A program made the translations under genes and the position numbers. Positions 7,170-15,781 of a DNA stretch of 64,000 bases are shown here, one piece after another. The notes below the pieces were generated by a model that saw only the letters and a program-made list of their open reading frames with translations, had not been told where the DNA came from and searched no databases. Position 1 is the first letter of the stretch. Each line of letters opens with the position of its first letter. Source of the stretch: Betaproteobacteria bacterium (GTDB lineage Bacteria; Pseudomonadota; Gammaproteobacteria; Burkholderiales; Eutrophovitaceae); NCBI GenBank assembly GCA_020354125.1, contig CP070643.1, forward strand, positions 1,573,955-1,637,954. The letters are read 5' to 3'.

Positions 7170-8456
7170 TCAGATGTCGACCTTGGTTTTCTCGCCCCTC
7201 AACCTCGCAACAATTGTTGCGCAACACGCATCGCCCCAGATATTGACACTGGTTCTGCACATGTCGAGCACTCGGTCGAACACCATCAGCACGCCGATCG
7301 CCTCCACCGGCAAACCGACTGCGGCAAGAATGATCGCGATCGCCACCAGCGATGCTGAAGGCACGCCGGCGACGCCGATGGAAGTCAGCAACGCGATCGC
7401 CACAATCGTGAACTGAACTCCGAAGCTAAGGTCCAGGCCGTAGGCCTGGGCCAGGAACATTGCAGCGGCACATTCATAGAGCGCGGTACCGTTCATGTTC
7501 ACCGTTGCACCCAGCGGCAACACAAAACTGGATACCTCGTTCGACACGCCGACCTTTTCTTCGAGTGTGTCCATGGTGACGGGCAGTGTTGCCGAGGAAG
7601 ATGAAGTCGAGAAGGCAGTCAACAACGCAGGTGACATTGCCTTCAACGTCAAGAATGGCTTGACGCGCCCAATAAAGCGCAGCAGCAAGGGGAGCGTAAT
7701 AAGGGAATGCAGGAGCAGCGCCGCCACCACCGCTAATGCAAACACAGCGAGGGGTCGGGCCGCAGCGAACCCTGTTTCGGCAACCACGCCGGCAATGAGA
7801 CCGAATACCCCGATCGGCGCAAACTTCATGATCAGCTCGGTCATCCTCATCATGACGTGAAACACCCCATTGAAGAACTTGAACAAGGGCTCCGCATAGT
7901 CATGCTGCAGGTGGGTCATGAAGTAACCGAACAGAAGAGAGAAAAAAATCAGCCCCAGCATCTGGCCTTCGGCTGCTGCCATAACAATGTTGGGCGGCAC
8001 CATGCGCTTGAACACTTCGGCAACATCACCTGCGCCCTTGCCTTCGATCTTCGCACTGATGTCGTCGGCCGGCGCATCCAGCGCCAATATGTCGCCAGCC
8101 GGTTCGCCATCAACATACCCGGGCGCGATAGTGTTAATCACGACGAGACCAATCAGGATTGCCGCGAGAGTGGTGCTGCCATAAAACAGCAGGGTGCGCC
8201 AGCCGAGCTGGCCGATGTTGCCGCCCGAACCGATTCCGGCAACACCGACAATGATCGAAGAAGTGATCAGCGGCACGATGATCATCTTCAATGCGTTGAG
8301 AAAGATCGACCCGATGTAATCGAACATCGACACGTAGCTGACACCCCAGAGCGATGGAGTCACAGTTTCCGTGGTGAACTGCTTGACGATCGACCCGATA
8401 ATGGCGGCGAGCACGATCGCGATGAGTATTTGCCAGTGCAGTGCGAGCTTGCGCAT
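7170..8456 (-). CDS. Dicarboxylate/amino acid:cation symporter (DAACS family, GltP/DctA-like)
   Basis: A 428-residue inner-membrane secondary carrier importing glutamate/aspartate or C4-dicarboxylates with protons or sodium. It shows the family architecture: eight or so membrane segments and a serine-rich re-entrant hairpin AFSTSSSSATLPVTMD. The NMNGTALYE transmembrane-7 motif is followed by a second hairpin near TSIGVAGVPSASLVA and a final segment with DRVLDMCRTSVNIWGDA. GGGGAGA stands before ATG 8456. The missing determinants for substrate choice keep the symbol open. It is monocistronic, divergent from the flavoprotein gene. Confidence 0.92.
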   Translation of the reverse strand: MRKLALHWQILIAIVLAAIIGSIVKQFTTETVTPSLWGVSYVSMFDYIGSIFLNALKMIIVPLITSSIIVGVAGIGSGGNIGQLGWRTLLFYGSTTLAAILIGLVVINTIAPGYVDGEPAGDILALDAPADDISAKIEGKGAGDVAEVFKRMVPPNIVMAAAEGQMLGLIFFSLLFGYFMTHLQHDYAEPLFKFFNGVFHVMMRMTELIMKFAPIGVFGLIAGVVAETGFAAARPLAVFALAVVAALLLHSLITLPLLLRFIGRVKPFLTLKAMSPALLTAFSTSSSSATLPVTMDTLEEKVGVSNEVSSFVLPLGATVNMNGTALYECAAAMFLAQAYGLDLSFGVQFTIVAIALLTSIGVAGVPSASLVAIAIILAAVGLPVEAIGVLMVFDRVLDMCRTSVNIWGDACCATIVARLRGEKTKVDI

Positions 8457-8621
8457 GGTCTCCCCGAGTAACAGAGTATGAATAGTGACCGCGTTACAGT
8501 TTCGCTAACGAAGCAATGCTGACCTGGGAGAAGAGCTTACTGCAACAGACCGCCCCAGGCCAGCGGCCCGCAGTTTGCGTATACTCTGCACATCAAGTTA
8601 CGCGGGGCGACCGTAACGATC

Positions 8622-10133
8622 ATGGATATTGCGGATACAGTAGAAAGCACCCAGTTAAGCCGGGCGACCGCGACACAGCACTTCGACGTGCTCATCGTTG
8701 GTGCGGGAATCTCAGGGATCGATGCAGCGTATCACCTGCAAAAAAACTGCCCGGGAAAGAGCTTCGTCATGCTCGACACCCAGAAAGAGTTTGGCGGCAC
8801 CTGGCGCACCCACAAGTTTCCGGGCATTCGTTCCGACAGCGATTTGTTTACATTCGGCTACAAGTGGAAGCCCTGGAGCGGAGTTCCAATTGCCACGGCT
8901 GAGGAGATTCTCAAGTATCTCGGCGACATCATCGAAGAACGCGGTCTGGCTCAACATATTCGGTACGGCCACACGGTGAAGACGGCAAGCTGGTCAAGCA
9001 AAGACCAGCGTTGGACACTCGAGGTCGAAACCAGCGACAAAAAAGAAACGCAGCACTTCACCTGCAATTTTCTTTGGATGTGTCAGGGTTATTACCGGCA
9101 TTCCGAGGGCTACACGCCGGATTTTCCCGGCATGGACCGCTTCAAGGGCTCCATCGTGCATCCCCAGACCTGGCCCGAGGATTTAGATTACGCGGGTAAA
9201 CGCGTGGTCGTGATCGGTTCGGGCGCCACGGCGGCGACACTGATCCCAGCGATGGCCGAAGACACTGCCCATATCACCATGCTGCAACGCTCACCAACCT
9301 ATTTCTTCGCCAAACCAAAGGAAGACAAGTTGGTCAGTTGGCTGCGTAAACTGCACCTGCCGCAGAAGTGGGTGCACGCAATTGCCCGCCAGAATGTTCT
9401 ATTCCAACAAAAAGTCGTAACGCGGCGATCTTTCGAAGAACCGGAGAAGCTGAAAAATCTGTTGCTCGGCGCCGCGCGCCAGTACCTTGGTGATGATTTC
9501 GACATTGAGACTCACTTCACACCCGGTTACCGGCCATGGCGCCAGCGTCTCGCCGTGATTCCCGACGGTGACTTGTACAAGGCGATTCGCGCCGGCAAAG
9601 CTTCCGTGGTGACTGATCACATTGAAACCTTCACCAAGGACGGCATATTGCTGAAGTCGGGCAAGACGCTGCAAGCCGACATCATTGTCACCGCCACTGG
9701 TTTCAATCTTTGCGTGATGGGTGACATTGCATTTGTTGTCGATGGCCGCCAGGTCGATTTTGCCGAGCGGTGGGGTCACCGCGGAATTATGTTCTCCGGC
9801 GTACCCAACATGGCCTGGGTGTTCGGTTACCTGCGAACGAGCTGGACCATGCGCGCAGACATGGTGTCAGCGTTTGTGTGCAAACTGCTCAATCACATGC
9901 AGGACAAAGGCGCCAGCGTTGTCATCCCGCAGTTGCGCGAAAAGGACAAGGACATGCAGCCGCGGCCCTTTGTCGAAGCGGAGAACTTCAACGCCGGTTA
10001 CCTGATGCGCAACATGCACATCATGCCCAAGCAAGGCGACCGCGAGCCGTGGATTTTCAGCCAGGACTACTATCAGGAGAAGCGCACCATCCCTAATGCG
10101 GATCTGGAAGACGGAACGCTTATTTATCAGTAG
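8622..10133 (+). CDS. FAD-dependent monooxygenase, Baeyer-Villiger type
   Basis: A 503-residue flavoprotein with two Rossmann motifs: GAGISG at residues 27-32 for FAD and VIGSGATAATL for NADPH. Between them lies FKGSIVHPQTWPE (about 173-185), which fits the FxGxxxHxxxW fingerprint of Baeyer-Villiger and flavin-containing monooxygenases. It is expected to insert oxygen into ketones or hydroxylate a substrate, using NADPH and O2. The GGTWRTHKFPG segment is typical of the BVMO/EthA-like branch. The start has only a weak ribosome-binding site. The gene is convergent with the PanB-like gene (24 bp apart). The substrate is unknown. Confidence 0.88.
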   Translation: MDIADTVESTQLSRATATQHFDVLIVGAGISGIDAAYHLQKNCPGKSFVMLDTQKEFGGTWRTHKFPGIRSDSDLFTFGYKWKPWSGVPIATAEEILKYLGDIIEERGLAQHIRYGHTVKTASWSSKDQRWTLEVETSDKKETQHFTCNFLWMCQGYYRHSEGYTPDFPGMDRFKGSIVHPQTWPEDLDYAGKRVVVIGSGATAATLIPAMAEDTAHITMLQRSPTYFFAKPKEDKLVSWLRKLHLPQKWVHAIARQNVLFQQKVVTRRSFEEPEKLKNLLLGAARQYLGDDFDIETHFTPGYRPWRQRLAVIPDGDLYKAIRAGKASVVTDHIETFTKDGILLKSGKTLQADIIVTATGFNLCVMGDIAFVVDGRQVDFAERWGHRGIMFSGVPNMAWVFGYLRTSWTMRADMVSAFVCKLLNHMQDKGASVVIPQLREKDKDMQPRPFVEAENFNAGYLMRNMHIMPKQGDREPWIFSQDYYQEKRTIPNADLEDGTLIYQ

Positions 10134-10156
10134 CGGCTATAGCGGCAGCCCGCCGA

Positions 10157-11059
10157 CTATTCGAACGAGTCGGCAAACTTCACAAACTCGTCCATTAAAC
10201 CATCGGGCGCCTGGATAATGTGCTCCTTCGCCGGAAAACCACCTGAGCGTACGTCCTCGACAAACTCTTTAAAGCCCGCAACGCGCTCGGCCTGCATCTG
10301 TTCTTTCAGCTTGTAGATCCTTCGATACTGCTTCGAGTGCCTTGGATAAGGCGGCGGGTTATTGCCAAGCACATCCTCCGCGAACAGGAACTGAATGTCG
10401 CCGCCACTACCGCCGCCGATTGATGACGTCAGCAAGGTCGTGCGCTTGCTAATGTCCGCCAACAGCGGCTGCGGAATGACTTCGACTTCTACCGCATAAG
10501 CGCCGGCATCTTCCAGCATCTTTATTTGCTGGAAAACCCATTTGGCTTCTTCAATGGTCTTGCCGACAGCGCGCAGACCACCAGTCCAGGTGCTCTTGCG
10601 CGGCACCAAGCCGGCGTGTCCCTGCACCGGTACACCTTGTTCGGTGGCAACACTAATGAAGCGCGGCGACCACTGGCACATGATGGCATCCGCGCCGAGT
10701 TCCATCGCTTGATAAGCAAGACGTACCGCCTCGGTTTCGCTCGCCGCCGCCACCAGCGGCACCGAGAATGCCATGAAAGTATGCGGCGCCGCGTCGCGAA
10801 CTGCCTTGGCAAGATGCGGTTGCTTCGGATCAAAGCGCACTTTCATGGTGTCAATGCCGGCTGCCTCTGCGGCAGCAGCTTCTTCTGGTGAAAACGGCAA
10901 AGTTTCAACTAGGACGCGTTTTCCCTTCTGATCACGCAGATCCTTCACCGTGTAATTACGGGTACCGTACGCCCCCCCAAGAGTCATGATGCGTGTTAGA
11001 CCACGCTCGCCCGCGTCGCGCGGCGGGATGCCTCCGTCACCTGTTGCGTGGCTTGCCAT
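10157..11059 (-). CDS. PanB-like (ketopantoate hydroxymethyltransferase superfamily) protein
   Basis: A 300-residue TIM-barrel protein related to PanB through GHAGLVPRKSTWTGG (147-161), AGAYAVEVEVIPQPLLADI (the region of the PanB catalytic glutamate) and SSIGGGSGGDIQFLFAEDVLG (start of the IGIGAG-like loop, from 212). I see no counterpart of the classical metal-binding ADMPF motif, where this protein reads HTFMAFSVP. It is about 30 residues longer than usual PanB. No panC or panD adjoins it. A catabolic or aldolase-like role rather than pantothenate synthesis is inferred. A very strong GGGGAGGGGAGA precedes ATG 11059. The annotation to superfamily is firm, the function open. Confidence 0.78.
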   Translation of the reverse strand: MASHATGDGGIPPRDAGERGLTRIMTLGGAYGTRNYTVKDLRDQKGKRVLVETLPFSPEEAAAAEAAGIDTMKVRFDPKQPHLAKAVRDAAPHTFMAFSVPLVAAASETEAVRLAYQAMELGADAIMCQWSPRFISVATEQGVPVQGHAGLVPRKSTWTGGLRAVGKTIEEAKWVFQQIKMLEDAGAYAVEVEVIPQPLLADISKRTTLLTSSIGGGSGGDIQFLFAEDVLGNNPPPYPRHSKQYRRIYKLKEQMQAERVAGFKEFVEDVRSGGFPAKEHIIQAPDGLMDEFVKFADSFE

Positions 11060-11080
11060 TGTCTCCCCTCCCCTGAAAGG

Positions 11081-11185
11081 GTGCCGTAAAACTACTGCGC
11101 CGCCTTGATCCGGGCTTGCAGCCGGTTCTAATCGGTACGCTGCTCACCCGGCTGAAGGCCGCTCGCGACGTTTTTCAGCACCCTC
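11081..11185 (-). repeat. Dispersed intergenic repeat (contiguous copy)
   Basis: Read on the minus strand this runs from a gagggtgctgaaaaacg start through gcgagcggccttcagccggg to gcaagcccggatcaaggcgg and cgcagtagtttt. The same blocks occur on the plus strand at 6918-6955 and 7096-7163. It lies directly upstream of the PanB-like gene. Confidence 0.75.
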
Positions 11186-11235
11186 TCAATGCGTTGTAAT
11201 GTTCTTGCGTACGAACGTGTAAGAATGCGTCATGT

Positions 11236-11319
11236 CACCGATGCTGTAAATCTATCGGTGTGTTGCCGGGCCGTCAAATTGAAGGTGCACAGTCGTAACG
11301 GGACGATACTACGGCCCGG
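11236..11319. other. Two inverted repeats in the gap upstream of the PanB-like gene
   Basis: caccgat (11236-11242) pairs with atcggtg (11254-11260) across 11 nt. Separately, ccgggccgt (11266-11274) pairs with acggcccgg (11311-11319) across 36 nt. They lie between the stop of the PGPGW gene and the repeat before the PanB-like gene. Either a terminator structure lacking a T-run or an operator would fit. Confidence 0.45.
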
Positions 11320-11333
11320 TGAATAGGAGTCAA

Positions 11334-11750
11334 TCAGAAAGTCAGCGGTTCGCGGCCGGCTCGCACCCGTAGCCAGTTGATGCTGCTAAGAACTTTCGGC
11401 AAATGCAAGAAGCGCATTTCCAGTTTACGCTTGCCCGGGAAGTTCAGTAGCGCAAGTCCGGCAAGCATTGTAATGAGGCCCTGACCCGGAAGAAAAAACA
11501 TTACCGTGCCGGCAATAAACAGCACTGCGCCGAGAGCGTTCTTGACCAGCAGGAACAGCGCGCGCAATAGCGGCCGATCCTCAAAGAGACGGCGTCGATG
11601 ATTGCGCTCGGCATAGAAATCGGCTGGCAGCAGCGCGATCAGAACCGGCACCAGAATGATCGAAATCACCAGCGTGGCAACCGATACGATTGCCATCAAC
11701 CAGAACATGTCCTCGTAGCGCGACCATATTTGTACCAGAAATTCAGGCAA
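11334..11750 (-). CDS. PGPGW-family small membrane protein
   Basis: A 138-residue protein with an N-terminal membrane segment (about 16-42), a charged loop RNHRRRLFEDRP, and a second hydrophobic region. That second region contains FFLPGQGLITMLAGLALLNFP, the signature of the PGPGW transmembrane family of unknown function. It is preceded by the NamZ-like gene on the same strand, 84 bp upstream, so the two may be cotranscribed. Nothing in the sequence gives a biochemical role. Confidence 0.75.
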   Translation of the reverse strand: MPEFLVQIWSRYEDMFWLMAIVSVATLVISIILVPVLIALLPADFYAERNHRRRLFEDRPLLRALFLLVKNALGAVLFIAGTVMFFLPGQGLITMLAGLALLNFPGKRKLEMRFLHLPKVLSSINWLRVRAGREPLTF

Positions 11751-11833
11751 CGTTTCTTCCTGTCTCCAGAATTAGTTTGAACTGGTTTGCTGAAAACCGG
11801 TTCGCCGAAAGTCGCCTTGTTCGAGTATTGGCA

Positions 11834-13042
11834 TCAAGTGTAAATCAGAAACCCGTCACGTTCTGCACGCCAGGCGTTCTCATCGGCAATGGCGAGTGAC
11901 TCGAGGTCAGTAATGCTCGCATCCGCGTCGTCCACCCACTCGCGTAACAGTTCGCTACCGTTGATCACGTCGATGGCAAGCCGCTGGCGCTCGTACTCGT
12001 AGACGAATTCCCGCCAAAGATCATAGTCGGGTTGCAAACGCCGCAGCGCCTTAAACGCGAGCGCCTGCAAACGCCATGGGCGGAATATGCCGTGTTTATA
12101 ATGCGCGGCGTCCTCAACGTGTATTTGTACCCCGGAACATAGTTCCCCGGCATACTTGTTAAAAGTTGGCTCGAACCAGCAGGGACGCACAACACAACCG
12201 TACATCCACTGCGGTGCCAATGTACGCATTTCGGACAATAGCCGCGCGACGTCAAGACCAGGCGCGCCGAACAGTTCAAGCGGGCGTGTGGTGCCACGTC
12301 CTTCGGACAGCGTCGTGCCCTCGAGCATGACGGTACCGGAATAACAGCGTGCCATCGACAGGTTGGGCGCGTTCGGACTCGGATTGACCCAGCTTCGTTC
12401 CTCCAATGGCCAGCCGTATCCGGGTGACAGTTCCGGATGCCAGCCATTCATCTCGATGACTTTCAAGTCGAGTTCGAGCCGGTAGGTGTCGGCAAACCAC
12501 AGCGCAAGTTCTCCCATTGTCAGGCCATGGCGCATCGGCAAGGGACCCGACCCTACAAAGCTCTCCCAGCCTTCACGCAAACGCAGGCCCTCGACCGGTC
12601 GGCCAGCGGGATTCGGCCGGTCCAGAATCCACACGCTCTTGCCGGCCAAAGCTGCCTCTTCGAGCACGTAGCGCAGTGTCGTAATGAATGTGTAAACGCG
12701 GCAGCCGAGATCCTGCAAATCGACCAGCAGCGCGTCGAAGCTGTCCATCATGATGGCGGTCGGGCGCCTGACCTGACCATACAAACTGAACACTGGAATG
12801 CCATGCACCGGGTCTGAGTAGTCCTGCGATTCGACCATGTTGTCCTGCTTGTCGCCGCGTAGTCCGTGCTGCGCGCCGAAGGCGGCCGTAACGTTGACAT
12901 CCGGCAGCGCCACCAGCACGTCCAGAGCATGGGAGAGGTCGCGTGTTACGGACGCAGGATGTGCCAGCAAAGCAACGCGCTTTCCGGCGAGCGGCTTTCG
13001 CAACTCGTCGTCTTCGATCAGCCGGTCCAGTCCGAACTGCAT
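11834..13042 (-). CDS. DUF1343 protein, exo-beta-N-acetylmuramidase NamZ-like, without signal peptide
   Basis: A 402-residue DUF1343 protein. It has GKRVALLAHPASVTRDLSHA, FGAQHGLRGDKQD, VDLQDLGCRVYTFITTL, WILDRPNPAGRPVEG and EGTTLSEGRGTTRP, all hallmark blocks of the family that includes Bacillus NamZ, which removes terminal N-acetylmuramic acid from peptidoglycan fragments. Characterised members are secreted. This one begins directly with MQFGLDRLIEDDELRKPL and has no export signal, so a cytoplasmic role in muropeptide recycling is inferred. It is followed by the PGPGW gene and preceded by the DOMON-like gene 22 bp away on the same strand, suggesting an operon of three. Confidence 0.87.
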   Translation of the reverse strand: MQFGLDRLIEDDELRKPLAGKRVALLAHPASVTRDLSHALDVLVALPDVNVTAAFGAQHGLRGDKQDNMVESQDYSDPVHGIPVFSLYGQVRRPTAIMMDSFDALLVDLQDLGCRVYTFITTLRYVLEEAALAGKSVWILDRPNPAGRPVEGLRLREGWESFVGSGPLPMRHGLTMGELALWFADTYRLELDLKVIEMNGWHPELSPGYGWPLEERSWVNPSPNAPNLSMARCYSGTVMLEGTTLSEGRGTTRPLELFGAPGLDVARLLSEMRTLAPQWMYGCVVRPCWFEPTFNKYAGELCSGVQIHVEDAAHYKHGIFRPWRLQALAFKALRRLQPDYDLWREFVYEYERQRLAIDVINGSELLREWVDDADASITDLESLAIADENAWRAERDGFLIYT

Positions 13043-13063
13043 GCCTTAGCCTCGGTTTGTTAT

Positions 13064-13627
13064 TCAGACCACATTATCCGGAAGCACGCCGACAAAGCCA
13101 TCGGGATGATGAAAATCCGGCTTGCCGCCGGCATGAGCAAGCGCCCAGTGGGAAATATCGCCATCGCGATGCTCAATGATGGCCGCGAGCGCCATATGAG
13201 GCGGAGCAAAGGTATCGGACAGTAGTAACCGCTGAAAATCGATCGACGCGTCCAGGGTCAGCACATCGGGCGTTGTTTCAACTTCAATGCGGGGTGGAGA
13301 AGTCATTTCCAGGTCGGCCATAGCCTCACGGTACGATTCGAATCGGTAGGCTGCCCATTGCAGCGACGGGGAGAAGTTGAACTCGCAATAACCTGCGTTG
13401 GCAACTTCGAAGAACAGTTCGAAGCAAGTATGCCGCCACAATCCGTCCCGCTTCTGTGGTTTGTCGCGTTCGGGAATCTGCAGCCTGCTGGTATCGCCCG
13501 CGACGCGATACAGCAATTGCAACATTGTCGGCGAAGGCCAGCCAACATCGACTGCAACCGAGTCAACTCCGCCGGCGGTATCGTCGGGATGGCAGACCAG
13601 TTGGTAAGTGGAGCCAGGTGGCTTCAT
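13064..13627 (-). CDS. DOMON-like domain protein
   Basis: A 187-residue soluble protein matching the bacterial DOMON-like type 1 family. Central blocks are RDGLWRHTCFELFFEVA and YCEFNFSPSLQWAAYRFESYR, followed by a beta-rich second half. DOMON-type folds bind haem or sugars, but this branch is uncharacterised. There is no signal peptide. ATG 13627 is chosen over an in-frame GTG at 13639. It is probably the first gene of a minus-strand operon with the NamZ-like gene 22 bp downstream. Confidence 0.8.
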   Translation of the reverse strand: MKPPGSTYQLVCHPDDTAGGVDSVAVDVGWPSPTMLQLLYRVAGDTSRLQIPERDKPQKRDGLWRHTCFELFFEVANAGYCEFNFSPSLQWAAYRFESYREAMADLEMTSPPRIEVETTPDVLTLDASIDFQRLLLSDTFAPPHMALAAIIEHRDGDISHWALAHAGGKPDFHHPDGFVGVLPDNVV

Positions 13628-13887
13628 GGTCAGGCACACAGCGGAAACCGAGATTCTCGAAGTTGAGGCAGGCCAGATAGTAGCGCGCGACAGGTGATCC
13701 TTGAAAACCCGCAGCTCTGGTCTGCATCATTACCGCGAGTGCGCAGCACCTTTGCGTCGAGCAGCAGAGATCGCGTATGTTTGAAACAGGCGCGCACGCC
13801 AAAGTAGTATCTCCCGCAGTTCACCTATACGGCCCAGCCAAGGATGGCAGTGACCAGAGGGCCGCCAGCGAAGAAGGACGGCAAATA

Positions 13888-14991
13888 ATGAAAATCACCA
13901 ACGTCAAAGTCGATATGTGCAACTGGAAGACGCAACCGTGGAAGACTGGCGTAGGCACCCAGTTTGGCGATACCAAGCAGCTTGGCATCGTCACGGTAGA
14001 GACCGATGAAGGTATAAGCGGCAACGCGTTTCTCGGTTCGTCGCGCATGGGCGCCAATCATTACGTGCCCGGTTTGATTGACTTCATCAAACCAATGGTC
14101 ATGGGACGCAACCCACTGGACATCGGAAAGATCTGGTGGGAGATGTGGAAGATGAACCGCTCGGTGTCCGAGTACGTAATTGGCGCAATGGATATCTGCC
14201 TTTGGGACATCAACGGCAAGGCAGCAGGGCAACCGATCCATCGTCTGCTCGGAACCTGCAAGGATCAGGTGCCCGCCTACTCAAGTACCGCGTTCCATGA
14301 ATCCGTCGAAGAGTATGCCGAGGAGGCCATACACTTCAAGGAACTGGGTTGGAAAGCACACAAGCTGCACCCGCACGGCAAGCCACACGCGGACATCCGC
14401 ATTTGCCAGGCGGTCAGGGATGCCGTCGGTGACGAGATGATGCTGATGCTCGATTCAATGTGGGCCTACCAGTACGAGGATGCCTTGCGTGTAGGGCGTG
14501 CCATAGAGGAACTGGACTACTACTGGTACGAGGACCCGCTGGTCGAAGAAGACATCTACAACTACGTCAAGCTGCATCAGAAGCTGGATATCCCGATCAT
14601 GTCGACCGAATACGCTCCAGGACGCTACTACGGCATGACACAATGGATAACGCAGTACGCTACGGACATTTTGCGTGGCGACGTCGCTGTGACCGGTGGT
14701 ATTACGCCATTGGTGAGACTTTGCCATCTCGCCGAAGGATTCAACATGAAGTGCGAAATCCACCACGGTGGCAACAGCCTCAACAATGTCGCCAACTTAC
14801 ACGTCACCATGGCGGTGCCAAATTGCGAGTTCTACGAAGTGTTCCCCTGCACCGGTGCAAACAAATATGGCTTGGTCGAGGATATCGAGGTTGACGGCAA
14901 CGGGCTCGTTTACGCACCGACCAAAGCGGGCCTCGGATATGAGATCGACTGGGAGCTGGTGAAGCGGGAACACACGGCAACCGTCGAGTAA
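13888..14991 (+). CDS. Enolase-superfamily (mandelate racemase/muconate lactonizing) enzyme
   Basis: A 367-residue two-domain enzyme: capping domain then a TIM barrel. Putative metal ligands are Asp189 (MLDSM), Glu215 (WYEDP) and Glu241 (STEYAPG). The second-strand motif is KLH at 159-161 rather than the usual KxK, and His292/His293 (EIHHGGNS) sit near the end of the barrel, as in sugar-acid dehydratase-like members. It should abstract the alpha proton of a carboxylate, giving dehydration or epimerisation; the substrate is not predictable. ATG 13888 (after GAAGGA) is preferred over the longer open frame from 13777. It stands alone, with ChaC 107 bp downstream. Confidence 0.88.
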   Translation: MKITNVKVDMCNWKTQPWKTGVGTQFGDTKQLGIVTVETDEGISGNAFLGSSRMGANHYVPGLIDFIKPMVMGRNPLDIGKIWWEMWKMNRSVSEYVIGAMDICLWDINGKAAGQPIHRLLGTCKDQVPAYSSTAFHESVEEYAEEAIHFKELGWKAHKLHPHGKPHADIRICQAVRDAVGDEMMLMLDSMWAYQYEDALRVGRAIEELDYYWYEDPLVEEDIYNYVKLHQKLDIPIMSTEYAPGRYYGMTQWITQYATDILRGDVAVTGGITPLVRLCHLAEGFNMKCEIHHGGNSLNNVANLHVTMAVPNCEFYEVFPCTGANKYGLVEDIEVDGNGLVYAPTKAGLGYEIDWELVKREHTATVE

Positions 14992-15097
14992 GTTCGCGGT
15001 CAAACCCCGGCCTAACGACTCGGCAGTATTTGGAAGAAAATTACTTTCTGCTGCATTGGTCCACGAGACGATCAACTGAATCGCTGATCACCGCACG

Positions 15098-15775
15098 TTG
15101 AACAAGCGCCACATCGAACGAATACATCTGGAACGCGACGGCATACGCTCGGCTGTGAGTGATGCCGGGCACGGCTCGATGCTGCTGTCCGAAGCGGACA
15201 TCGTGGCGTCGCTAAACGGAGCACTCGCTGAGCGCAACAATGACGAGCCGGTTTGGGTGTTTGGTTACGGCTCGCTGATATGGAATCCGCTGATGCGCTT
15301 CGCCGAGCGGCGCATAGCGAAGGTACGCGGCTACCACCGGGGCTTCTATCTGTGGTCGAAGATCAACCGTGGCTCACCGGAGAAGCCTGGCTTGGTGCTC
15401 GGGCTCGATCGCGGCGGGTCATGTGGGGGGGTGGCCTACCGGCTGCACCCGGAGCATGTCATGGAGGAATTCAAGCTGTTATGGCGCCGCGAAATGCTGG
15501 CGCCAGCGTACTTTCCACGCTGGGTGGACGCGCACACCGACTCGGGAGTGGTCAAAGGGTTAACCTTCGTGGTGGACCGCAGCGCTGGCGACTACGCCGG
15601 ACGATTGAGCGACGACGATATCGTCAGCATCGCCATGGGCGCGCATGGCCACTTTGGCTCTTGTGCCGATTATTTGCTGGAAACCGCGATGAGCCTGGAG
15701 CAGCACGGTATTTCCGACCAGCGCATGCGCCGTCTGGCGCGGCTACTGATGGCCAGGCGCCATCGGCACTCCTGA
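15098..15775 (+). CDS. ChaC-family gamma-glutamylcyclotransferase
   Basis: A 225-residue ChaC-like enzyme, which cleaves glutathione to 5-oxoproline and Cys-Gly. Visible blocks are VWVFGYGSLIWNP (residues 52-64), VRGYHRGFYLWSKINRGSPE, PGLVLGLDRGGSCGGVAYRL and the LLWRREM stretch holding the candidate catalytic glutamate. TTG 15098 gives a 50-residue leader before the core; ATG 15179 is an alternative that would begin close to the conserved part. It converges with the MFS gene with only a few bases between the stops. Confidence 0.87.
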   Translation: MNKRHIERIHLERDGIRSAVSDAGHGSMLLSEADIVASLNGALAERNNDEPVWVFGYGSLIWNPLMRFAERRIAKVRGYHRGFYLWSKINRGSPEKPGLVLGLDRGGSCGGVAYRLHPEHVMEEFKLLWRREMLAPAYFPRWVDAHTDSGVVKGLTFVVDRSAGDYAGRLSDDDIVSIAMGAHGHFGSCADYLLETAMSLEQHGISDQRMRRLARLLMARRHRHS

Positions 15776-15781
15776 GTTTAC

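Noticed and set aside
10157..11059. Naming the PanB-like gene panB
   Set aside because: The metal-binding motif is not conserved, length differs and no other pantothenate gene adjoins it.
13777..13887. N-terminal extension of the enolase-superfamily protein from ATG 13777
   Set aside because: The 37 extra residues have no counterpart in the family, and ATG 13888 has its own ribosome-binding site and the normal MKITNV start.
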